This document shows, piece after piece, positions 7,171 to 13,194 of a DNA stretch of 14,115 bases. Positions within the stretch are counted from its first letter, which is position 1, and each line of letters begins with the position of its first letter. The position numbers were made by a program, and so were the translations under genes. Under the pieces are notes generated by a model, which saw only the letters and a list, made by a program, of their open reading frames with translations, searched no databases and was not told where the DNA came from. Origin of the DNA: Collinsella sp. (GTDB lineage Bacteria > Actinomycetota > Coriobacteriia > Coriobacteriales > Coriobacteriaceae); contig JAUMMZ010000049.1 of assembly GCA_031296755.1 (NCBI GenBank), positions 1 through 14,115 on the forward strand. The letters are read 5' to 3'.

Positions 7171-7204
7171 AATACGCCCGGCGCTCTGTCGGGCGTATTC
7201 TATT
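7171..7204 (+). terminator. Hairpin terminator after isocitrate dehydrogenase
   Basis: AATACGCCCG (7171-7180) pairs perfectly with CGGGCGTATT (7190-7199) around a nine-base loop, followed by CTATT. The T-tail is weak, so some read-through into the next gene is plausible. A smaller pair, GCAAAC/GTTTGC (7124-7129/7149-7154), precedes it. Confidence 0.75.
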
Positions 7205-7237
7205 GGGGACTATGTTTCCTAACAAGGAGTAACCGAT

Positions 7238-8323
7238 ATGGGTCTGATTCAAAAGAAGGACGAGAAGGATGAGATCGACGGCATCCAGATCATCGAGCGC
7301 GGCGAAGGCCCCGACGGTGACGAGGACGAGAGGATCGATCTGGTCGCCGGTACGTCTGCCGAGCACATTGCTGCCGGCACGACCGCCGAGGAGGAGGACG
7401 CCCGCCTGGAGGCTCAGATTGCCGCGGATGCCGCTGACGAGAATCTGATGCCCGAGGAGCAGGATGAGGACGACGACTCCGACGCGGGCGACCATGCATC
7501 CAAGCACAAGAAGACGATGATTGCCGCCTTCGTGGTTGCAGTCGTGATCGCTGCTGTGGTCGGCTTCTTTATCGGCAACGGTGGTTTTGGCGGCAAGGGC
7601 GTCGGCTCGGCGACCCTCACCGAGGACCAGCTCGATTCGACCGTGGCAAGCTACAGCTACAACGGCAAGAAGAGCGACATCACCGCGCGCGAGGCCATTG
7701 AGAGCCAGTACAGCCTCGACACCGTCAAGGATGGCGATGGCAACTACACCGCTCCCTCTGCCGACGTCATCCTGTCCTACGTGCGCAACAAGATCCTGCT
7801 CGACGCTGCCGAGGACGAGGGCATCACCGTCTCTTCTAAGGAGATGAAGAAGTACGCCGAGGATTCCATCGGCACTTCGGACTACAAGACCATGGCCACG
7901 CAGTATGGCGTGTCCAAGGACCAGGCCAAGCAGATCGTCCGTCAGTCCGCGACGCTGCAGAAGCTCTACAAGAAGAAGGTGGGCGATAGCTCCGCAAGCA
8001 TGCCGACCGCCCCGACCGAGCCTGCTGATGGCAACGAGGAGACCGCGAGCAAGGACTACGCCGATTACATCATCAAACTTGCCGGCGACGAGTGGGATAG
8101 CGAAAAGGGCACCTGGAAGGACGCCGATAGCACCTACGCTAAGGCCTTCGCTGACGATGCCTTTACGGCTGATAGCGCTACCTACAAGCAGGCCATGACC
8201 GCCTATTACACCGCCTACCAGCAGTACTCTTCGCAGGCTTCGAGCGCCAGCTCCAAGTGGACCGAGTATGCTAACGGCCTGTATGCCAAGGCCAACATCA
8301 GCATCTATGGTCTGTTTGCATAA
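7238..8323 (+). CDS. Single-pass membrane protein with acidic cytoplasmic segment and extracellular helical domain
   Basis: This 361-residue protein is not confidently recognised. Residues 1-88 are very acidic (long runs of Asp and Glu) and lack structure-forming hydrophobics. Lys-rich KHKK (89-92) precedes one transmembrane helix (about 94-113), then a glycine-rich linker. That order implies a cytoplasmic N-terminus and an external C-terminal part. The external part (about 130-360) is helical and rich in Lys, Asp, Ala, Tyr and Ser. A segment around 170-250 recalls the N-terminal chaperone region of SurA/PrsA-type foldases, but no rotamase domain is seen. It might be an export-associated chaperone or an envelope protein. 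AAGGAG (7224-7229) is eight bases before ATG 7238. It is likely a single-gene unit. Confidence 0.75.
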   Translation: MGLIQKKDEKDEIDGIQIIERGEGPDGDEDERIDLVAGTSAEHIAAGTTAEEEDARLEAQIAADAADENLMPEEQDEDDDSDAGDHASKHKKTMIAAFVVAVVIAAVVGFFIGNGGFGGKGVGSATLTEDQLDSTVASYSYNGKKSDITAREAIESQYSLDTVKDGDGNYTAPSADVILSYVRNKILLDAAEDEGITVSSKEMKKYAEDSIGTSDYKTMATQYGVSKDQAKQIVRQSATLQKLYKKKVGDSSASMPTAPTEPADGNEETASKDYADYIIKLAGDEWDSEKGTWKDADSTYAKAFADDAFTADSATYKQAMTAYYTAYQQYSSQASSASSKWTEYANGLYAKANISIYGLFA

Positions 8324-8363
8324 AGATCTGTCTGAGCCGCCGAGCGCGTAACCGAAATATCTG

Positions 8364-8404
8364 AATAAGCCCGCTAGAACGGACAACGTTCTAGCGGGCT
8401 TATT
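8364..8404 (+). terminator. Perfect 17-bp stem terminator
   Basis: The arms 8364-8380 and 8388-8404 are exact complements around a seven-base loop. The arm ends are AATAAG and CTTATT, so the structure looks similar on both strands and could act in both directions, although no gene on the - strand requires that. Confidence 0.85.
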
Positions 8405-8483
8405 GCTGCCGAAACCACTGGGGCAGGCCTTGCGCCCGCGCAAGCGCTCCATCGCGCTTCCCTAATTCATCTGGGAAAACAAC

Positions 8484-8497
8484 TGCAAACGATTGCA
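8484..8497. promoter_or_regulatory. LacI-family/cre-type operator candidate
   Basis: TGCAAACGATTGCA has matching half-sites TGCAA/TTGCA and a central CG, as in operators of LacI-family regulators. It also fits the CcpA cre core pattern TGNAANCGNWNNCA at every fixed position. It lies about 330 bases before the predicted PTS transcription start, which is distant for simple repression. No LacI-family gene is in the window. Confidence 0.45.
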
Positions 8498-8501
8498 AGT
8501 A

Positions 8502-8533
8502 ACCGGTGAACGGTCGAAAACTACCGTTCACCG
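8502..8533. repeat. Inverted repeat CGGTGAACGGT / ACCGTTCACCG
   Basis: Two perfect 11-base arms (8504-8514 and 8523-8533) are separated by eight bases. The left arm is part of ACCGGTGAACGGTCGA (8502-8517), which recurs with one change at 8720-8735. It may be an operator for a dimeric or tetrameric regulator. Confidence 0.55.
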
Positions 8534-8718
8534 ATAATCTCAAAACTGGTTCTAACTGGTATTAAGTCAAAAAGACCAATTCACATATCTTCACAATGAC
8601 CTGCAATTTTTCTACACGCTATTTTTAGCCGCCCTGCGTTGTTTAGACACAGGAAAAGATCCGATCTTTTGCCAAAGCATTTCGGAACGGTTTCAAAACC
8701 GCAGGTAGAAGTGTTAAC

Positions 8719-8754
8719 GACCGGTAAACGGTCGATTTATCACCGTGAGCGGTG
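8719..8754. repeat. Second ACCGGTAAACGGTCGA copy and adjacent CACCG/CGGTG palindrome
   Basis: GACCG-GTAAA-CGGTC (8719-8733) is followed by CACCG-TGAG-CGGTG (8741-8754). The centres are about 21 bases, or two helical turns, apart. They lie 65 to 100 bases before the predicted transcription start, a position suited to activator or looping sites. Confidence 0.5.
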
Positions 8755-8801
8755 CAAAAACGTTTTACCGTATGAATCAACGAAAGCGACCTCTTCTGGG
8801 G

Positions 8802-8810
8802 TGATATAGT
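8802..8810 (+). promoter_or_regulatory. Predicted extended -10 promoter of the PTS operon
   Basis: TGATATAGT is an extended -10 element (TGN followed by TATAGT at 8805-8810). The region 17 bases upstream has no good -35 box, which is usual for extended -10 promoters or activated ones. Transcription would start near 8817. Confidence 0.5.
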
Positions 8811-8827
8811 GACAACAACACGTCACG

Positions 8828-8840
8828 TGGTTACTACCAG
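8828..8840. promoter_or_regulatory. GntR/HutC-type operator TGGTTACTACCAG, PTS copy
   Basis: The imperfect palindrome TGGT-N4-ACCA has the form of operators bound by HutC-subfamily GntR regulators of amino-sugar genes. The identical 13 bases recur at 13121-13133 before the agaS-like gene. It lies just after the predicted transcription start, fitting repression. A further ACTGGT (8851-8856) is inverted relative to ACCAGT (8836-8841) and may form a second half-site. Confidence 0.65.
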
Positions 8841-8903
8841 TTTAGAAACCACTGGTCTTCAAAGTACGCTTTCTAAGAAGCTTTAAGGGCGAGCGCCCGC
8901 TGG

Positions 8904-8946
8904 CTTCCGAAAATCATCGGACTCAGATCGTACACACCTTCGGAAG
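8904..8946 (+). promoter_or_regulatory. Leader pairing that may mask the EIIA ribosome-binding site
   Basis: CTTCCGAA (8904-8911) is a perfect complement of TTCGGAAG (8939-8946), which overlaps the Shine-Dalgarno GGAAGGGA before ATG 8957. The same left arm can instead pair locally, TCCGA (8906-8910) with TCGGA (8917-8921). The two folds exclude each other. Upstream, GGGC/GCCC (8887-8890/8895-8898) forms a small hairpin. Confidence 0.4.
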
Positions 8947-8956
8947 GGAAATTTGA

Positions 8957-9400
8957 ATGGTTGGCTTTATTCTTACCGGTCATGGACAGTTCGCACCCGG
9001 CCTCGCAAGCGCTATCGCTATGGTTGCTGGCGACCAGCCCGCTTTTACCGTCGTTCCTTTTGAGGGCGACCAGGCTGCTTCCTACGGTGAGGATCTCCGC
9101 GCCGCTATTACCGCCATGCGCGAGGAGTGCGATGGCGTGCTCGTCTTTACCGACCTGCTTGGTGGCACCCCGTTCAACCAGGCGATGATGATTGCCCAGG
9201 ATGTCGACAACGTCGAGGTTCTGACCGGCACCAACCTTCCCATGGTTATTGAGCTTCTGTTCCTCCGCGGCAACGCCACGCTCGCCGAGCTTGGCGAGCA
9301 GGCCGTGACCGTTGGCCAGACGGGCATCACCGCCCAGACGGTCGCATCCGTTGCCGGCTCCGACGAAGAGGATATCTTCGGCGACGAGGACGGCATCTAA
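8957..9400 (+). CDS. PTS mannose-family EIIA component
   Basis: This 147-residue cytoplasmic phosphocarrier takes phosphate from HPr and passes it to EIIB. The N-terminus GFILTGHGQFAPGL contains the active His9, and FTDLLGGTPFNQA in the middle matches the EIIA-Man fold. Length fits a stand-alone EIIA rather than an EIIAB fusion. The acidic C-terminus (DEEDIFGDEDG) is longer than usual. GGAAGGGAA precedes ATG 8957. It is the first gene of the transporter operon; its TAA overlaps the A of the next ATG, indicating coupling. By context with AgaS it probably serves an amino sugar, so the agaF role is likely but the sugar is not proven. Confidence 0.93.
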   Translation: MVGFILTGHGQFAPGLASAIAMVAGDQPAFTVVPFEGDQAASYGEDLRAAITAMREECDGVLVFTDLLGGTPFNQAMMIAQDVDNVEVLTGTNLPMVIELLFLRGNATLAELGEQAVTVGQTGITAQTVASVAGSDEEDIFGDEDGI

Positions 9401-9681
9401 TGGCCGATTTCGGAGCCAACGTCCTGAGCTCCTCGGTCGCCCTTTTAGGCCTGCTTGTCATCATGGGCTTGATTTACACCATCTGGTCGCAAATCAACAT
9501 GAAGAAGAAGCAGAAGTACTTCAAGGAGCTGCACACCGAGCTCAAGCCGGGTCAAGAGGTTCTTTTCGCCGGCGGTATCTACGGAACCGTCAAAGGCATC
9601 GAAGGCGAGAAGGTCCAGATCAAAGTCCGATCCGGAGCCGTCGTAGATGTTTCGCGTTACGCGATTCAGGAGATCAAGTAA
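9400..9681 (+). CDS. YajC-like protein within the PTS operon
   Basis: This 93-residue protein has one N-terminal transmembrane helix (about 10-30), then a basic stretch (MKKKQKYFKEL) and a small beta domain with PGQEVLFAGGIYGTVKGI and a C-terminal SRYAIQEIK. That is the layout of YajC, the small accessory subunit of the SecDF translocon. Here it overlaps the EIIA stop by one base and precedes EIIB, so it is co-expressed with the sugar transporter and not with secD/secF. A YajC-type gene is also known in the streptococcal hyaluronate PTS operon. A role in insertion or stability of the PTS membrane components is plausible but not shown. Confidence 0.8.
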   Translation: MADFGANVLSSSVALLGLLVIMGLIYTIWSQINMKKKQKYFKELHTELKPGQEVLFAGGIYGTVKGIEGEKVQIKVRSGAVVDVSRYAIQEIK

Positions 9682-9717
9682 CTGTCGTCAGCAAATAACG
9701 AAAGGAAGCTGATCAAC

Positions 9718-10200
9718 ATGGCAGAACCCAACATTCTTCTTACCCGCATCGATAACCGACTGGTTCATGGTCAGGTTGCCACCCAGTGGAACTCCACCCT
9801 GGGCTCCAACCTCATCCTCGTCGCCAACGACGACGTGGCGTCCAACACCATGCGCCAGAACCTCATGAAGATGGCCGCTCCCGCCGGCGTCGCTACGCGT
9901 TTCTTCTCTCTGCAGAAGACCATCGACGTCATTGGCAAGGCGAGCCCGCGCCAGAAGATCTTCATCGTGGCCGAAACACCGGAAGACGTGCTTACGCTCG
10001 TCAAGGGCGGTGTGCCTATAAAGAAGGTAAACATCGGCAACATGCACATGTCGGAAGGAAAGCGCCAAGTCGCCACCTCCGTCGCAGTTAACGACGAGGA
10101 TGTCGCTGCGTTTAAAGAGCTGCAGGAATTGGGGGTGGAGTTGGAGATCAGGCGCGTTCCGAGCACGCCTGTTGAGGACACGAGCAAGCTCTTCTCGTAA
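9718..10200 (+). CDS. PTS mannose/sorbose-family EIIB component
   Basis: This 160-residue cytoplasmic protein accepts phosphate from EIIA and transfers it to the incoming sugar. The family signature TRIDNRLVHGQV is at 9-20 with the phosphorylated His17. NIGNMHMSEGKRQV in the second half is also typical of EIIB-Sor domains. AAGGAAG (9702-9708) precedes ATG 9718 by nine bases. The gene follows the YajC-like gene by 36 bases and is followed by 90 non-coding bases before EIIC. It is likely the agaV-type subunit if the locus is for galactosamine sugars. Confidence 0.93.
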   Translation: MAEPNILLTRIDNRLVHGQVATQWNSTLGSNLILVANDDVASNTMRQNLMKMAAPAGVATRFFSLQKTIDVIGKASPRQKIFIVAETPEDVLTLVKGGVPIKKVNIGNMHMSEGKRQVATSVAVNDEDVAAFKELQELGVELEIRRVPSTPVEDTSKLFS

Positions 10201-10290
10201 TCCTCGTGATCCACGTTGTCAGGAGTGAAACCCTGACGTTCTGTACGTGAAATCCAAAGTGCGTACATACATTTTGAAAGGAGGAGCAAG
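10201..10290 (+). promoter_or_regulatory. EIIB-EIIC spacer with two small hairpins
   Basis: GTCAGG/CCTGAC (10218-10223/10232-10236, the right arm starting at 10231-10232) and GTACG/CGTAC (10243-10247/10262-10266) can form adjacent stems. There is no T-tract, so this is not a terminator. The spacing is longer than elsewhere in the operon. The hairpins might affect mRNA processing between soluble and membrane subunits. Confidence 0.3.
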
Positions 10291-11091
10291 ATGGAATACT
10301 CGATCATCCAGATCGCTCTGGTCTTCGTCGTCACGTTCATCGCGGCAATCGACCAGTTTGACTTCCTCGAGTCTCTCTATCAGCCCATCGTCACCGGCGC
10401 CGTCATCGGTCTTATCCTTGGCGACCTCAACACCGGTCTTCTCGTGGGTGGTACCTATCAGCTCATGACGATCGGCAACATGCCGATCGGAGGCGCTCAG
10501 CCGCCTAACGCCGTCATCGGCGGCATCATGGCAGCCATTCTCGCTATCGCCACGGGCCTCGAGCCCAACGCGGCAGTCGGCCTCGCCATTCCGTTCGCTC
10601 TGCTTGGCCAGCTTGGCGTTACCCTGGTCTTCACGCTTATGTCCCCGCTTATGTCCACGGCCGATAACATGGCTCACAACGCGGACACCAAGGGCATCGA
10701 GCGCCTGAACTACTTCGCCATGGCTCTGCTCGGCCTGATCTTCGCTGTCGTCGTCACCCTGTTCTTCATCGCTGGCGCTACCATTGGTCAGACCATCGCT
10801 TCCGCCATCCCGACTTGGCTGCAGACCGGTCTGTCCGCTGCAGGCGGCATGATGCGCTTCGTCGGCTTCGCCGTCCTGCTCAAGGTTATGATGAACCGCG
10901 ATATGTGGGGCTTCTTCCTCATGGGCTTTGGCCTCGCGCTCATCACCGTTGCCAACGATTCGCTGGCAACCCCTGCTCTGCTCATCCTCGCTCTCATCGG
11001 CTTCGGCATCGCTTTCTGGGACTTCCAGCAGCAGACCGAGCTGAAGGGTGCAGCTGTTTCTGACGGAGGTGACTTCGAAGATGGCATCTAA
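10291..11091 (+). CDS. PTS mannose/sorbose-family EIIC component
   Basis: This 266-residue integral membrane protein is the sugar-channel subunit that works with EIID. It is hydrophobic throughout, with about seven to eight membrane segments. It shows the family hallmark IGNMPIGGAQPPNAVIGG (about 63-80) and the early IDQFDFLESLYQPIVTGAVIG region. The C-terminus is a short acidic cytoplasmic tail. A strong Shine-Dalgarno, AAAGGAGG (10277-10284), lies six bases before ATG 10291. The last 11 bases overlap the start of EIID, so the two membrane subunits are translationally coupled. The length is normal for the family. Confidence 0.93.
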   Translation: MEYSIIQIALVFVVTFIAAIDQFDFLESLYQPIVTGAVIGLILGDLNTGLLVGGTYQLMTIGNMPIGGAQPPNAVIGGIMAAILAIATGLEPNAAVGLAIPFALLGQLGVTLVFTLMSPLMSTADNMAHNADTKGIERLNYFAMALLGLIFAVVVTLFFIAGATIGQTIASAIPTWLQTGLSAAGGMMRFVGFAVLLKVMMNRDMWGFFLMGFGLALITVANDSLATPALLILALIGFGIAFWDFQQQTELKGAAVSDGGDFEDGI

Positions 11092-12163
11092 TGAGTATGT
11101 GATCCCGGAGCACTACGAGGATCTCACTCCTGCTCCGCAGCTCGACCAGAAGACCCTCAACAAGATGGCTTGGCGCTCCTGCTTCCTGCAGGCATCGTTC
11201 AACTACGAGCGCATGCAGGCCGCTGGCTGGCTCTACTCCATCATCCCCGGTCTGGAGAAGATCCACACCAACAAGAACGACCTCGCGGCTTCCATGAGCC
11301 ACAACCTGGAGTTCTTCAACACCCACCCGTTCCTTGTCACCTTTGTTATGGGCATCGTGCTTTCGCTCGAGCAGAACAAGGTTGACATCCCCACGATCCG
11401 CGCCGTCCGCGTCGCCGCAATGGGCCCGCTCGGTGGTATCGGTGACGCCCTGTTCTGGCTGACGCTCGTGCCTATCACGGCCGGCATCACCTCCAACATG
11501 GCCATCAACGGCAACGCCGCTGCACCGATCATCTTCCTGGTGATCTTCAACGTCGTCCAGTTCGCTCTGCGCTTCTGGCTCATGAACTGGTCCTACAAGC
11601 TTGGCACCAGCGCTATTGACGCTCTGACCGCCAACATGCAGGCCTTCACGCGTGCCGCTTCCATCATGGGCGTCTTCGTCGTCGGTTGCCTGGTCGTCAC
11701 CATGGGTGGCACCCAGATCAACCTCCAGATCCCCAACGGCACCACCCGTGGTCTCTCCGCTACTACCGTGATCGTCTCCGAGAAGGAGGCCGAGAACTTC
11801 ACCGGTATGGAGGGCATCGATACCGAGACCGCTGAGGCCGGTACCATCGCCATGACCGATAAGGACGGCAACGCCCTTACCGCTTCCGATGCCGACGGCA
11901 ACGCTGTCGAGTGCGGCGTCACCGATCTGGGTAACGGCATGGAGTCCGTGACCTACGGCACCGTTACCGAGGATCCGGTCAACTTCTCTGTTGCCGACAC
12001 CCTCAACACCATCGTCCCGAAGCTCGTCCCGCTTATGCTTACGCTGCTGCTTTACTACATGTTCGCTAAGCACAGCTGGACCCCGACCAAGGGCATTCTC
12101 CTGCTCTTCGTCCTTGGCATCCTGGGCGCTGGCCCGCTTGGTCTCTGGCCGAGCATCTGGTAA
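11081..12163 (+). CDS. PTS mannose/sorbose-family EIID component with enlarged loop
   Basis: This 360-residue membrane protein partners EIIC in sugar translocation. N-terminal family features are MAWRSCFLQASFNYERMQAAG and then HNLEFFNTHPFL, and MGPLGGIGDALFW (about 115-127). The C-terminal part (about 300-360) has the usual DTLNTIVPKLVPLMLT and a final hydrophobic pair. Family members are commonly 260-310 residues; the extra length lies between TQINLQIP (211-218) and VNFSV (300), a hydrophilic stretch including KDGNALTASDADGNAVECG. ATG 11081 is chosen because GGAGG (11065-11069) lies 11 bases before it and the N-terminus fits; the frame is open to 11048. It overlaps EIIC by 11 bases and is the last gene before a terminator. 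Confidence 0.92.
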   Translation: MASNEYVIPEHYEDLTPAPQLDQKTLNKMAWRSCFLQASFNYERMQAAGWLYSIIPGLEKIHTNKNDLAASMSHNLEFFNTHPFLVTFVMGIVLSLEQNKVDIPTIRAVRVAAMGPLGGIGDALFWLTLVPITAGITSNMAINGNAAAPIIFLVIFNVVQFALRFWLMNWSYKLGTSAIDALTANMQAFTRAASIMGVFVVGCLVVTMGGTQINLQIPNGTTRGLSATTVIVSEKEAENFTGMEGIDTETAEAGTIAMTDKDGNALTASDADGNAVECGVTDLGNGMESVTYGTVTEDPVNFSVADTLNTIVPKLVPLMLTLLLYYMFAKHSWTPTKGILLLFVLGILGAGPLGLWPSIW

Positions 12164-12176
12164 GGCTCTAGCTTGA

Positions 12177-12205
12177 GGGGTGTGTCCCTACGCGGCTCAC
12201 ACCCC
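12177..12205 (+). other. Hairpin just after EIID
   Basis: GGGGTGTG (12177-12184) pairs perfectly with CACACCCC (12198-12205) around a 13-base loop. It precedes the main terminator and may protect the 3' end of the PTS message. Confidence 0.45.
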
Positions 12206-12229
12206 GACCCCTTAAGCCATGTGTATGTT

Positions 12230-12269
12230 AAAAGCCGCGTGCTCGAAAGAGCGCGCGGCTTTTGTTTTC
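12230..12269 (+). terminator. Intrinsic terminator of the PTS operon
   Basis: Arms 12230-12244 and 12249-12263 form a 15-bp stem with one G-U pair and a GAAA tetraloop, ending in TTTTGTTTTCTT. This separates the PTS genes from the regulator gene. Confidence 0.92.
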
Positions 12270-12348
12270 TTAATGATTCGGGTGTGGCAGACAGATAATG
12301 CATAACACCCTAGGTAGTTAGCCGAATTCGAGCAAAAGGGAGGATAGG
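12270..12348 (+). promoter_or_regulatory. Candidate promoter region of the GntR regulator
   Basis: A plausible -10 box GATAAT (12294-12299) has only a poor -35 candidate, TTAATG (12270-12275, 18 bases away). Downstream, AGGTAGTTAGCC (12312-12323) resembles the reverse complement of the operator at 8828 and 13121, with eight of 12 bases matching. It may be a degenerate autoregulatory site. Confidence 0.3.
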
Positions 12349-13080
12349 ATGGCGATCGGAGCGCGTAAGCAACCGCTGTACGATCAGCTGGTCGATATTC
12401 TGACCGAAAAGATTGACCATGAATATCGCGCCGGTGACATGATTCCTTCCGAGCGCGAACTTTCGGAGCGCTATGGTCTCTCGCGCACTACGGTACGCCT
12501 GGCTCTGCAGGAACTGGAGCGTTTAGGACTGGTGGTTCGGCAGCACGGTCGCGGTACCTTTGTGACCGACCGTTCGGCAAAAGCAACCAATCTTATGCAG
12601 TCCTACAGCTTTACCGAGCAGATGCGCGCGATGGGTCGAGAACCCGAGACCACGATTCTCGAGTTTTGCGAGATGGAGGCCGATAAGAATCTGGCCGAGC
12701 ATATGGGATTGCGCATCGGTGATCGCATTTTTAAGCTCAAGCGCCTTCGTTCTGCCGACAACATGCCCATGATGGTCGAACGCAGCTATCTTCCGGTTCG
12801 TCAATTTCTGTCCCTAAAGCGACCGCTGCTGGAGCGTAAGCCGCTTTACGATGTGATTGAGCAGGACTTTCAGCAAAAGATTCGCGTGGCCGAAGAGGAG
12901 TTCTATGCGAGCATAGCCCGTCCCACCGATGCTCACCTTTTGGGAATTGTCGAGGGCTCGCCTGTGCTCGATTTGGTCAGGACTACGTATAACGAGTCAA
13001 ACGAGGTAGTGGAGTACACACTCTCGGTTGCTCGTGCCGATCAGTTTAAATACAAGGTTTACCACCAGCGCAGTAACTAG
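12349..13080 (+). CDS. GntR-family transcriptional regulator, HutC/UTRA type
   Basis: This 243-residue DNA-binding regulator has an N-terminal winged helix (about 8-72) with PSERELSERYGLSRTTVR (33-50) as the helix-turn-helix and a wing ending GRGTFV. The C-terminal UTRA effector domain (about 95-238) includes PMMVERSYLP and SPVLDLVRTTYN segments; in this subfamily it binds a sugar phosphate or similar ligand, releasing DNA. GGGAGG (12338-12343) lies five bases before ATG 12349. The gene sits between the PTS operon and the agaS-like gene, each with an identical TGGTTACTACCAG site at its promoter. It is therefore the likely local repressor of both. Amino-sugar phosphate is the probable effector by analogy with NagR/DasR/GamR-type regulators. 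Confidence 0.92.
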   Translation: MAIGARKQPLYDQLVDILTEKIDHEYRAGDMIPSERELSERYGLSRTTVRLALQELERLGLVVRQHGRGTFVTDRSAKATNLMQSYSFTEQMRAMGREPETTILEFCEMEADKNLAEHMGLRIGDRIFKLKRLRSADNMPMMVERSYLPVRQFLSLKRPLLERKPLYDVIEQDFQQKIRVAEEEFYASIARPTDAHLLGIVEGSPVLDLVRTTYNESNEVVEYTLSVARADQFKYKVYHQRSN

Positions 13081-13120
13081 TGCTCGCATCGTTTCCATAT
13101 GGTGATTCTTTGCATTTAAC

Positions 13121-13133
13121 TGGTTACTACCAG
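13121..13133. promoter_or_regulatory. GntR/HutC-type operator TGGTTACTACCAG, agaS copy
   Basis: This is identical over 13 bases to 8828-8840; here the symmetry extends to CTGGT-N4-ACCAG (13120-13133). It covers the -35 region of the promoter at 13150, fitting repression by blocking RNA polymerase. Confidence 0.65.
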
Positions 13134-13149
13134 ATAACCAACCGAAGTG

Positions 13150-13155
13150 TATAAT
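13150..13155 (+). promoter_or_regulatory. Predicted -10 box of the agaS-like gene
   Basis: The -10 box TATAAT is a perfect consensus. No good -35 box exists at the usual distance; that region is occupied by the operator. Transcription would start near 13162, giving a leader of about 33 bases. Confidence 0.6.
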
Positions 13156-13194
13156 TGCACGTCAGAGGATTACTTCTAGAGAGAGGTATTAGAA

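Larger units (their letters stand above)
8405..8801. promoter_or_regulatory. Palindrome-rich control region upstream of the PTS operon
   Basis: There is no gene here. In order I see: a LacI/cre-type palindrome (8484-8497); an 11-bp inverted repeat (8504-8514/8523-8533); AACTGGT twice, ten bases apart (8544-8550 and 8554-8560); AAAAGAT-CCG-ATCTTTT (8654-8670); CGGTTT-CA-AAACCG (8688-8701); GACCG-N5-CGGTC (8719-8733); and CACCG-N4-CGGTG (8741-8754). The 16-bp ACCGGTRAACGGTCGA occurs at 8502-8517 and 8720-8735 with one difference. The region is AT-richer than the genes and looks like a compound operator region. Confidence 0.6.

Noticed and set aside
7169..8452. Open frame on the - strand of about 427 codons
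   Set aside because: It mirrors the acidic membrane protein gene, runs through two terminators and has no ribosome-binding site of note.
8484..8754. CRISPR-like repeat array
   Set aside because: The repeats are few, short and irregularly spaced and are palindromic operators in character, with no cas genes near.
8405..8956. Sigma-54 promoter as used by some mannose-family PTS operons
   Set aside because: I found no TGGCAC-N5-TTGC element and no LevR-type activator gene. A sigma70 extended -10 fits better.
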